Of a DNA stretch of 64,000 bases, positions 53,401 through 64,000 are shown piece by piece. Both the position numbers and the translations under genes were made by a program. Every line of letters starts with the position of its first letter. The first letter of the stretch is position 1. The DNA is taken from assembly GCF_036370855.1 (NCBI RefSeq), contig NC_088105.1, positions 8,375,619-8,439,618 of the forward strand. The letters are read 5' to 3'. Under the pieces are notes generated by a model. It ran no database searches, was not told where the DNA came from, and saw only the letters and a program-made list of their open reading frames with translations. The stretch comes from Dromaius novaehollandiae (taxonomy: Eukaryota; Chordata; Aves; Casuariiformes; Dromaiidae).

Positions 53401-56400
53401 TTAATAAATAGCAGACTGCAGGTTTTGTAAACAGCAACGTGAAGCACAAGTGCACGAATGGAAGCAGAGTACCATTAGTGCAGCCGAGAGCTAAGGAAGC
53501 AAGGCAGGCAAGTTCTGCGGCTGCTTGGTGGGATTTGCAAGACAAAGAAAATGAAGAAAAGAGGACAAGGCTCTCCCTACCACCCTCGATTTCTAGCTTC
53601 AGTCTGACTATTGCAGCCTCAGCCACTCAACATACAAGGTATCATAGGGGCACTACGAGTTTAAAAGGGTAAAGGCTAAAGGGTAATAACCAAATTGCAG
53701 TTGTTTGGATAGCTTTTTTGGTTTTCATCAGTTGCTAGATAAGAATTTTTGCTAACGCTGTCAACTGCCATGCTGCTCCACCTGCCAGGGTATCTTCCAC
53801 AAGAGGAGAGAGACTCACTACAGGCTGATATGGATTTTTGGACTTTCACAAGGTTCTTCACGGTAGATCAATGTCACATCTATGCTGCCTATGATTCACC
53901 CCGACTTGAAACTAAGTTTTCTGGAGTCTGATCTCACACATAAATCAACTAAAGTGGCAACTCCAGTACTGGAGTCACTGGTATCTCATTTATTGGTTTC
54001 TAGAAAGCAGTCCAATACCCAACTCCCTAGTAAAAAAACCGCCAGAAGGTGGCTCTCATTGATCCACTTCAAGCTACAGGGCATTCCTGAACTGGGGAAA
54101 CTACTAAGCTGTCAGGAATATTGGAGCCTCACCGATTTTCGTCATGTGTAACACAGATCTTTACCTCAAAGGTCATCCTGGAGACAGCATCCTGTTCTGG
54201 GCGGAAGACTCCTTGCCGTTTTCCCCTGCGGTCCATGCTGGACTGCTGTGCCATCACTCTGTTATCAGCCATGCCGTAGGAAGAGTCCCAGTAATATTCT
54301 GGCACCTTGACTTCTGAGGGGTTCTGGTTATATGGCTCCATTGGAAAAGGCTTCATTTTTTTCTCCAGAGGCTGCTGTTGCATCACAGGAGGCTGTAATG
54401 ACTGTTCAAATAGTTTTAGAGGGTCCTGGGCCTGAAGGTAATAGGACTGCTTTACAGGCATGATCTTCCCCAGCGAGCCTTGGACTTGAGGAGGGTTCCA
54501 GAGCTGCTTTGATGAGTCGGTCTGGGGGTACTGAAGCAGAGATGTAGGCTTTCATCAGGAGGTAGGAACAATTAATGTTAACTGAATGCCTAACTTCATT
54601 CAAACTAACAGTCTGGCTGACTAGTTATAGATACTCTGATTTGCTACGTTATTCACCAAAATTCAGTCTTGATGGGCACGTGATACTCCCTACTCAAGCT
54701 CTATGCCAATGCTTGAGCATTATCCTCACTCTAATCCACCTTTACCAAGGATTTACACACCTTTAACTAAGGTACTGAACCAGTATTTGCTACCCCAAAC
54801 AGGTGGGTCTCACCATTTCCCTTCTGATCACTCTCAGAAGGGAGATTTTCTCAAGTATGATGTGAGCATGAAACTAGTAGGCATGAGGGTCAGGGAACCA
54901 AGAGAGTGACCCAGGTAGCCAAAAAGAAAGGAGAAGTGTGGGTGAAGATTGACTCAATCCTCATTACTCAAACAGGAAATCACACCTAGAAAGGCCTAAG
55001 ACAGAAATACTAATCAGAAACATCTTCGTACTTTGCCTACAAACAGAAACAGGCAGAAAGCAGAAACCACCTTCCATTCAAGTAGGTACCCTCCTCCTAG
55101 TTACAGGATCTTAAGCTCATACTCACTAAACTCCATCTCTTTTTCAAATCTGCCCAAAAGTTCACAGATTAAAATTCCATAGTAAAGTACATAGTGAGAG
55201 GTTGTTTAAAAGCTAATTCAGGAATGTAACTCTTGAGTGTTGCGACGCATTTTTAATAAAATTTAGCACATCATGTCATTCAAGCTTACCTGCTGGAATC
55301 CAGAGTGGTGCGGAGGGCTCTTCCCTAGGCCCTGCACAGCTTTTGTAGGGGACTGCTGCTGCTGGGCCAGTGCTTGCACCTGCAACTGGCTCGCAGACTG
55401 TGCTGTTGCCTGAGCTGGTAACGATGAGAGGGGTTGCTGGGAAGGAGGTGGTGTTTGCTGAGGTCCCTGGGTCATGGGCCCTGGTCCAGAGGGCCGTTGC
55501 TGGCTATAAGGAATGTGGGACTGCTTCCCAGCTTGCACCTGGTTTCCTGCAGGCGAGTGAGCTGTGGGCTGGAGGAAGGTTCCTGGGACGGAAACGCCGC
55601 CTGGGAAGGTGTACCCCGTGCTCATGGAGAAAGCCACAGGTGGGGGGACAACGTACGTCGGAGGTGGGAATCCTTGAAAAGATAAAAACATACCTTGAAC
55701 CACAATTTATGCCTCAAATGGCGCCCTAGACAAAGCATTGTGTTATTTTTTTCCATTGTTCACCTTTAAAACTTGAGGACAGAAAACACTAAGTACAGTT
55801 TGCATACATGCAAGATGTTTTTCACCTTCGCAAGTACATCGCTATGATCACAGGGGAATTCAGAGTTCGGTCACGAGTTTCCTTGCAATATTCCAGTCAC
55901 TGATAACAGCCAGCCAGATCAGTATCTCAGGAAGTCAGGAGATTCTCCCCTCCCTACTTTATCACCACCTTTTCCCTTCATCATTCTGGGATTTTTGATG
56001 CAGTACTCCCAAAGTTCCCACCCCCTCAAACACACATTTTCAGACACTGAACTTCATAAGTCTACTGCCTCTTCCCAGAGGATCTCCAGTCTTAGGATTA
56101 ATTTAGCTAAAGGGACAGATGGTAAGCAAACAAATCCTCATATCTGCAAGATCAATTCCTTTCCTGTAGTACACATTGTAAAGCCAGGTGTGGAAGGCAA
56201 GCTCTAATACTTTTTCTGCAGGCCAGATTTTATTTTGACTTTGGCACGGGGAAGAGGTCCCTCTGTCTTATAATTGAGCAATCGTACATAGCAGCTGCAG
56301 TGACTCTTCGGGAAGATACAGCTTCCAGCTATTCAGCACGCAAAGGCAGAGAGCGAGGTGTGACAGGAACACGCAGTGGAACAACAACAGCAAACGCCAC

Positions 56401-59400
56401 CATGCAAATTACAGCTTAAAACATGAGCACCACTACAGAAGAAACTGAGCCTTAAAAAAGAAAGCGGTATGACTGATCTTTTATTAGAGAGTACTATATA
56501 CAGCGAATGCTTACTCCTGAGCTAGCAGAAGAGTGTGTCATGTTTTCGAGAGCTACAAAAACAGCCTACTGTGAAGCTCCTTGATCTTGTACCCACCATT
56601 TGAGAAGCAAGGTGGCAGACTTCATGACAAACTTTGATTCCAAAGTACTAGGAATCTTACTTGTCTTGTTTCAGTTCTGCTACGCTCCTTCTTTACTACA
56701 CAGCAAGATACTTAACATGACAACACATGTTCATTAAAACAGCTACTGCCTTGAGAGACTGCAACAACTTCCATCACAGAATTTTCTTTGCAGTCAACGG
56801 GAAATCACACTTCAGAAGAACCCAACAAAATACCTGGCCGGCTCGGCAGGGGAGGGAAGGCTCCTGGGTGATGAATGGGGATGAACTGGGAACTGCTGGC
56901 CTGACTCGGAGTCTGAGTTACAGGTGTTTTCCTGGCTTCAGACACCGGAGTCTTCCTCATCTCGGTCTGCGATTTCACCTAATCCAAAAGAAAGCGACAC
57001 AAACTCAGGTCATGTTTTCAGCAATTATCCACATCACGTCTCAAGCCAAAAATGAACTCTCAAAGTGTTTGAGAGATTGCTTTCTTTGCCCTAAGTAGCT
57101 GGAGGAGGTCTGGAACACACAAGTTCAGTTCCTTACTCCCTGACCTCAGGCAAATTACTCCATTTGCTCAGGCGCTCTTTGTCTCACAAAAGTGCAATAA
57201 AGATATCTACTGAAAAGATTGCAAGAGGCTCCTCCTCTAGCAAAGGAGAGGAAAGCAGATGTATTAATTTCCTCAGACCACATGAAGAACTTTTGCTACT
57301 TACCATGCTGCTCACCTGCAGTGCTTTAAAAACAAAACAAAAATCCAAATTCTATTACACCTTTCCTAAGGCACTGCTTCAACTTAATTCATGCTACTTA
57401 CCTGCAGCACCTTTAAAAAAACCCAAAAAACAAAAAAACAAACTAAGATCTTCCCAGGGAACTTTTCAACCTAATCTTAGCAGCGCAGCATAGGCACAAC
57501 CCCCTGCATATTATGAAATTCTTTCGACCAAGAGCACATACGACAAATAGCAGAAGTGCTTAACCTGTTGCAAGTTTAGCGTGTAACTCCTGTATGCTTG
57601 GTTAAAGGAGCTGCACCAGTTAAAGGCAGAGAGAAGAATGTAATGTAATGTTTACCTGATTCTGCTGCAGTCTGGGTCTTCCTGGAGAGGAAGACAGAGG
57701 GGAAGACTACTTTCCCTTTCTGTTCAGCTCGGCAGAACTGCCTGGAACGCAAGATGAAGCAGGCAGGAAAAGGACAGCAAGCAAGGAACCTGGGCAATAC
57801 AGAAAGGACCCAGGGAGCAGACCTGAAGCCAAGCCTCAAAGGTGATTGAAAGAAAGGGATTTTATCAGGGATAAAAAAAAACCCATAAAAAGACTCTGTG
57901 GGGTTTATTTCAACATTTAAAGCTACTGGATTGAAAGGACTTAGAGGGCAGGTCCTCTCTTGCAAAACACAGTGGTAAAGGGGTAGATGCATTCAAACTT
58001 TTCCTTTAGTCTTTCTCAAATAATTCTGAATTTCCCCATTTAGAAATTATGGAAGTGTCATTTACTTTTGGTGTTTCATTAAAAAAGTAGTTTGTCAGAC
58101 TGGGAGTTTTTAAGTGTATTTTTGATCTCCTACTAGGAAAAGGCGAGAGGAAATTCCATCTGCAGGCCCTGGCTGATGCCAGGTACCATGAATGATGCAG
58201 CAGCGCCTGCTTCCCCTCTTGTGCCAGTTCTTTCCTATTCACTGTCCACCTTTCCCATCCATCACATTCTGTATATTCAACGTTCGTATTGTCCCTTTTT
58301 ACTCCACAATGAGCCAAATGTTTTTTTTTTTTAAATAACACATACTGAGACAGTTACACATTGCTTTACACAAATGTCATAGACGTCAAAGACACTCTTC
58401 TCACAAGGGGACTTTGAAACATGGAGAGTCTCGTCCATTATAAACTTAAAGCTGCAATAAAACATTTCCAAAGGAAGCTTCCAAAAAACCCTCTACATGA
58501 TTCATAGTTAATTTTTAAAAGCTAAATAATTAAAATTGATTAATCCAAGTCAACCAAATTTAAGTTGCTTGCCCTGTCTCTGCCTGACCTCAGCTCAAAA
58601 GTATCCATATTACCAAAGCCTTACTTCTCCAGTTTTTGTTGGAGAGCTTGGAGAATCAGTTAACTGGAACCATTAGCCCACCTCTATCCATCGTAGGGCA
58701 GCATAAGCTAAAAAAGAAGAACTGGTCTGAGACTAAGTTTCAGAATACTACTGGCCTTTCCATATTGTAAACGTGTTATCAGGACATGAAGTTACCAGTG
58801 TTGCCATCTCATCATTACATCTGTACTGCATAAATATCCTGTGAAACACAGTCAGAACATCTGAACAACAAAGTCTGGAGGAAATTCTAAATGTTACGGT
58901 TGCACAAACCCTTTAACCTACACCCCACGAGCAGAGGGATGAGCTGCCTGAAAGGACTGATTGTCATCTTGAGGGTTCCCATCTGGCACCTGGGGAAAAC
59001 AGCATTTCACCACAGTGGCCTCTGAAGGGTACTTTATCTTAAGCAACTTTGCATTTTACCTTTCCTTGCACCTAGGATATCGCCCCTAGAGAGTGGAGAA
59101 TCAATTTACGCCTAGCTTCCATGATCCTGTTGGAGTGGGCAAGCAGTCCACTTATCTGCGAAACAGGACTAATCACTTTTGTCTAACGTTCCTAACATTT
59201 TTGTTTTAAAAAGTAGGAGCTGCAACATTTGTAGCATTTAGAACATCCAAGGCGATGAGCTGTTGAGTAGATAAAGTTTGAAACATCAAGAAGGCCAACG
59301 CAGGGCTCTAACAGGCTGCTAATTGTACAAAACATACACTGGATTCTCCTAACAAGGTGGGAAGTATGATCTGGAGTAGGTCTGGGGAAATAAGTCCATT

Positions 59401-62400
59401 GAACTATGTAAAACGAAAGAAATTTCTTGGTGCAGTTACCAAGACAAAAACAGCTGGTGGAACTAAAAAGTCAGAATTAATTTCTATCGAGCAAGAGAAG
59501 AGTGACCAAGCAAGTCAGAACAGAATATGCTGCAGTCAGGCTTGAAATAAGACCTACAAACCCAGGAAAAAACTTAAGACTAAGATAAACAAACTTCTGA
59601 TAAATCAATTGTGTTCAAATATTTTTCCTATCAAAACAAATACACACTTCTCAGGAGATTCAGTGGTTTTTTTCAAGCCTAGGTCCATAGGCAGTTTTGC
59701 AAGATAGGGGCCCTAATGCTGAAATCGGGACTTGTGCTCAGGCCTGCAACCACACGCCAGATATAAATAAAGAACCTACTATCTTAACTCACCTACCTAA
59801 GAGACTGGTATCTGAAAACCAACTTATTCTTTGACTCATGAATGATCACCACATGGCTTCTGTAGGCCACTTCTTCCCCCCTCCTTGGTAACACCCATGC
59901 AAAACCACAGTCCCCTATCAGTCAGATCACACAGTCAGTTCAGACCTTCCATCGTCCAACCTGTAAACAAGATCACGGCAACACAGGCCTTCAAAGCAGT
60001 GGCGAAGAGGAAGAGTTACGTTATTCTGCCGACCTGCTGTGGGAAGTAGCAATAGGCTTACGTGGTGGCAAGGGAAATGAAGAGCATTAGGAAGCAATTT
60101 CTACTTGCAAGAATGGTGAAGAACTGAGTTTCTCTAGGCAAACAATGGCATCTCCATCACTATCATTAGGAGTCCCCAGATGTCACTTGGGAATGGCTGA
60201 GATAGAGCCAAGTTAGCCAGGCACAGATCAGAGGAACTCTGAAGTTCTCTACCCTTATTTACTGCGACTCTGGGGAAGCCAGAACAGTAAATTCACTTTT
60301 TATGTCATGCTCACAGAAGTAGGGGGGAAAAGCATGTCTCTAAAGAGATGACCAAGAACAGATGATCTGAACTATAATTTTGAACAAGTGTCCTCAATAT
60401 AGAATTATGGTTTAAGAACAGCAGCCAGCTTTCCTTACTTCCTCAGAGGGCCACCTTACTGCACACACAGTGCAGAGGATCTTACTCCATGCACATAATG
60501 GATGCTTTTGAGACATGTTCAGCTTTTGAGACTTGTTCAATTTATTGAATATGCACAAGTCTGCTGAACCAAGAATGCAAAGTATCCAGTTCCTTCACAA
60601 CAGATCCTAGCATGGGTAAGAACATGACTCACAACTGACCATGTGAGCTGTGTTAGTAGCCCGGATTATCTCTGGAACAAAAGCTGAAGTCTTTGTTTTA
60701 AAATGTCGTAATAGCAACAAAGTCACCTTCATGACTTTTTACCTTTTCTCTCCCAAATAACCTGAGATAGCATCAAGGAAAAGGGCAGAGACCACAAGAT
60801 CACTAATACTTGGTCTTTGGGATAGATGTGCTTCTATTTTTTCCTGCATGTTACGTGTACTGCTGGAACACCCAAGGGCCCACAGTGAGAACTCAGCTGG
60901 CCCTGACACAGACATCATAGTGCCTAAGATGCAGTATCCCTTCGATCTAATGGCTTACCTGAACTGCCACGTTCTGCTTTCCTGCTTCCTGCATTTTATC
61001 CAAGCCACATTTCTTGGTCTCGTTCTTTCTTTTATTGTTATCCTTCTTTCCATCATTCTTATTGGCTACTATTCCTTTGCTATAGTCCCTTCTTTCCCTA
61101 CCCACATCTTTAGGTGGATAGATTCGCCCTTGCTCTCTGTTCACTTCCCGCGGCTTAATGTTCTCTTTGAATGTGACCATTGGTTTTTCTCCTGCATCAC
61201 AGTTGTTGTTTAGACTTCTGCCAGTGGACAGAACAGATTTGAGTCCAGGGCTCCCATCTGTGGATAGTGGCTCTGCAATTGATGTTTCCTGCAAGGTGAG
61301 ACTCTCTTTGGCTTCACTAGGGTCCTCTAGTAATAATTCCGGGATTTCCGTCAAAAACAACAGCTTTCCTACCTCATTTTCACACTGAATCAACCTGAAA
61401 AAGACAAAAAGGAATTGAACAGCAAATAGAAATAGTTTTTCAGAGTCACCCATCTCCCCAATTTACAAAAGCAGAAAGTCAACATATTCAACATGCATCT
61501 CAACCCTGGCAACAAGAAGATGTTACACCTCTGAGCTGAGAGCATTCTCCAGTATGGCACAAACACCCATGCTAGCACCCTTGCTGCCCCTTCAACTTCT
61601 GTTTCCACTTATCTCATTTGTGCTGCAGTATCGCTAAAAGGGCCTTATTAAATACAATGCTTTACTCCAAACATAGTCCCTACCGTAATTAGATTGCAAA
61701 ACAACTGCATGCTGACCCACAGAATGTTATATTAGCACCATCAGCATCTTGCATTCACATCTAAATGTTTTGTAAAATAATGAGAAAAAGAGTTTGTCTC
61801 TGGCACCTGCAATACCTAACACTTACAGCTGCAACTAAAACACACAAAAGCTAGTACTACAGATGTGCAATTACCTTGGCTGGTTGTCAGCAATCCATTT
61901 GCCTGTGAAGATCAGACGCTGTTGCCGTATCCTACGTTGCTGCCCTTCCTTATCTCCTGTAATTGCCTGGTGGCCTTTCGAAAAATCCAAGTTCCTAGTA
62001 TTGACACATGAGAGGGAATAACGTTAATTATAAGGTTACCATCTGCAAAATCAGGTAAAGAAACACAATTGGTCACCATTACTCCACTGTAAGTTGTGTA
62101 ATTTCAACAGATTCTATTCAAAACATGACACAGTTATGGATGTCCAAATTACAGATTCACTTCTCTTCCAGCAAGATATGTCTATACTAGAGAGGCTCTT
62201 TTTCCTCTCTCCCCTGCTTCTTTTAAGCAAAAAGCTTTTATATACACTGCATGCTGACCAAAAGCAAAAAAATTGAGTGAACACACCTAGTATTTAGTCA
62301 ACCTCTGTGCATACTCATCTTCTATTTACTCCTATGGTTAAGGGGCAATAACATTGGTACTCTATTAACATGGAAACAATGGAATTTACTAACTGATGTT

Positions 62401-63240
62401 AGGTACAACAGAGGGACACAGTTAAAACAGAGTAGAAAGCAAACACACTCATCGAGCAGTTTTCATCTAAAAATACTCATTTCTTAAATTTTTCCCTTTC
62501 AGTTTACTAGCCTGAAGACTACAGAAGTAGTAAAAAGAGTCATAAGCAATGTTACAAGCTTTAGTTTAGTCCTCTTTTCTTTAGAATTTCATTGGACTGG
62601 TATAGTCTCCATTTTGAAAAGGAAAATAGGTTCTGAAGCCCTACACTGTTTATTACAGCTGTTTTGCAGAGATACCTACATCAATCCATACAGCAGTAAG
62701 CATTCATAAGTAAGATACCGTAGGGAACAGGTCAAGGTCTATCAAAGCAGTCACACTAGCAAGAGCCCAGCTTCCTTCACCCACCTGAACGAGGGTCTCA
62801 GAGCCAAGAATCCCTGCAATTCAAATTCTTCTGGAAGGGGGGTTGCTGGTGAATAGACAGTAAACAGCGTAAGGAAAGCACGAACACATCAAGCACAGTA
62901 TCATAAGTAGATACCTCAGTAAAGTCACCATACACAGTAAAGCCCTCTATTAACATGGTCTACTGTACTGGCCCACACTAATCTGAGGAGCTCAAGAATG
63001 ATAAAATAGAGCAAAGCCTGCTCAGCACTAGAAAGCATCATTTGCAAAGTGTTTGTATGCATTAATATTAGAAGATGATTTGTTTCGTTTCTGCTCTTCA
63101 ACTGCAGTTCCCCACATCAGCTAAAAATATCATTCCCATTTCTCTACAGCACAGACTAGAGGTCCTTACCATTACTACTGGATAGATCTTCTTCATGGGG
63201 CTGGAAGCTGTTTAGAAGAGAAATCAGCCAGGGCCATATG
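47431..63240 (-). CDS. SMG7: SMG7, nonsense-mediated mRNA decay factor (3' part of gene)
   Basis: SMG7 binds phosphorylated UPF1 and links it to mRNA decay. The window holds 13 coding exons, given 5' to 3' on the minus strand: 63240-63170, 62845-62785, 61994-61875, 61394-60959, 56978-56834, 55672-55290, 54530-54165, 52427-52278 (cassette), 50262-50182, 49581-49422, 48478-48308, 48206-48058 and 47544-47431. They join in phase to about 801 codons ending RGQGTMNPPH. The first exon encodes IWPWLISLLNSF, the end of the helical domain. Then come RIRQQR..GKWIADNQPR, a charged KNDGKKDNNKRK segment, a long Pro/Gln/Ser-rich region (QQRPSGPGPMTQGPQQ), TSLYSLFEGTPWSPSLPASS, and the C-terminal Pro-rich tail tied to decay enzymes in the human protein. 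The N-terminal 14-3-3-like exons lie beyond position 64000. Confidence 0.96.
48207..48307 (-). other. SMG7: GC-AG intron in SMG7
   Basis: The donor reads CCAG|GCAAGT on the minus strand, the consensus for the rare GC-AG class, and the acceptor is TTTTAG. Only this pair keeps the frame (DKP/AMGG). Using the GT four bases downstream breaks the frame. The intron is 101 nt. Confidence 0.9.
50182..50262 (-). CDS. SMG7: SMG7 exon with a tandem NAGNAG acceptor
   Basis: This 27-codon exon encodes KSLLEKPSELMS and ends GFSLNQ. Its acceptor reads GAAGAAG on the minus strand, so splicing at either AG adds or drops one Lys codon without changing frame. The upstream AG (start 50262) matches the human sequence. 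Confidence 0.85.
52278..52427 (-). CDS. SMG7: SMG7 in-frame 50-codon cassette exon
   Basis: Exactly 150 nt lie between a CACTAG acceptor and a donor reading CTCTTT|GTATGT. It encodes DPKSSPLLPPDLL, then an acidic ALEEEEELIF segment, and ends LASLPGRSLF, with no stop. It starts and ends on codon boundaries, so skipping it joins ...RMTFE directly to KSLLEKP.... The donor lacks the usual G at -1, as expected of an alternatively used exon. It matches a segment I recall in the longer human SMG7 isoforms; the similarity was not computed. Confidence 0.85.
57656..57681 (-). other. SMG7: Candidate frame-breaking microexon in SMG7 intron
   Basis: A pyrimidine tract plus CTCTCCAG acceptor and a TCAG|GTAAAC donor enclose 26 nt on the minus strand, between the exons ending 60959 and starting 56978. 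Inclusion would create a stop codon at the next junction. No transcript evidence is available, so it may be a cryptic site pair. Confidence 0.25.
60504..60539. repeat. 18-bp tandem duplication
   Basis: Two adjacent copies of an 18-mer beginning gcttttgagac differ at one base. They lie in the SMG7 intron left of the exon at 60959. Confidence 0.8.
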
Positions 63241-64000
63241 CTACAAATCAAAAGACAAAAGTACTGTAAGTGAAAACTATGAAACATGAGATCTACTCAC
63301 CAAGTAAACACTGAACACCTATTACACAGTCACAGCTTCCATTAATCCTCTGATTCCCAGTAAAGGTAATGCTTCTCTCAAGTGTCAGGGAAAAGATCAC
63401 TTTCTTGGAGAATTTAGTACTTTTAAAAAGTCAGCCTAAGTTACCATGGAAGCCAGGTTTTTGCAGAATACAGCGTTCAGTATCCAGCAAGTCAGAAAGC
63501 ATGCTACAAATTTAACTAGACAAGAGTATGACATGAGAATTCAGAGCACCTGTTTGCAATTCATGTTTTCCAATCCAAAAGCTGACTGTTCTCAAAGACA
63601 GAATAAACAAATCTGTTTGGAAGCAAAACAATTTAATCGAGATACAGCTGTGCTAAAGTACTTTTGTTCTGCTAACATTAACAGAGTATCATCATACAAA
63701 AACAGCTACCGGAGAGGTAAGAAGGTCTAAGTAATGGCTGCAGTCAGTAAGATGATTAAACTAGAGATTAACTGGCAGTCACGCTGTCTTGTGCTGGGAA
63801 TATCAGCGCAACCAATGACTGGAAATTCTTTCCAAAGGCCCTGGAGCAATTAATTAAAATAAATAGATTGCTGCATAGTTGGTTAACATCTAACCACCAC
63901 CAACAGGCTTCACGGTCACTTCAAAAAGAAGCCCCAAACGAAAACCCTAAGCATCTTGCTGCAGCTTTAGTGATGGGCAACAAGTCCGTGAAAGCAACAG
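63241..64000 (-). other. SMG7: SMG7 intron running off the window
   Basis: No SMG7 exon (the one encoding the segment ahead of IWPWLI) is visible here. The acceptor for the exon at 63240 (TTTGTAG on the minus strand) lies at 63241-63247. Nothing else is recognised. Confidence 0.7.

Noticed and set aside
57576-57992. 138-codon minus-strand open frame within SMG7
   Set aside because: It is intronic, does not join in frame with neighbouring exons and has no counterpart in the SMG7 proteins I know.
1-64000. Virus-derived elements, CRISPR arrays and bacterial-type operons
   Set aside because: None could be recognised; the window is ordinary intron-containing vertebrate DNA.

Overview
The window is vertebrate nuclear DNA, most probably from a bird. 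The evidence is the block of genes, their small introns (ARPC5 coding region 3.2 kb, NCF2 14 kb), the scarcity of interspersed repeats, and faint old MIR-type SINE fragments of the kind found in amniotes. Species cannot be named from the sequence. Exons were read by hand from conserved protein matches and splice sites. They are in phase throughout, giving 151 codons for ARPC5 and 521 for NCF2.

Layout: 1-17079 has no recognisable coding sequence and, by synteny with other amniotes, is probably the first intron of RGL1 (minus strand). Nested in it on the plus strand is the single coding exon of APOBEC4 (17080-18152), whose frame is interrupted by an in-frame TGA. A CpG island at about 18.94-19.8 kb is the promoter of ARPC5 (plus strand, 19440-22639) and probably also a divergent promoter for RGL1. 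ARPC5 intron 1 is a short, GC-rich U12-type AT-AC intron. From 23.9 to 29.6 kb is intergenic, with a CpG-rich patch and a MIR relic. NCF2 (p67phox) follows with 15 coding exons (29890-43876). SMG7 lies tail-to-tail with it on the minus strand: 13 coding exons from 63240 down to the stop at 47431, with its 5' exons beyond the right edge. It includes a 50-codon cassette exon and a GC-AG intron.

The genes are functionally unrelated: ARPC5 acts in actin branching, NCF2 in the phagocyte oxidase, SMG7 in nonsense-mediated decay, and APOBEC4 is a deaminase-family protein. The order RGL1-APOBEC4-ARPC5-NCF2-SMG7 matches the human 1q25 block, inverted. I saw no novel multi-gene system, virus-derived element, CRISPR array or convincing RNA gene. 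The most interesting points are the APOBEC4 stop, the AT-AC intron, an exact 24-nt repeated palindromic motif around the NCF2 5' half, and alternative-splicing signals in SMG7.
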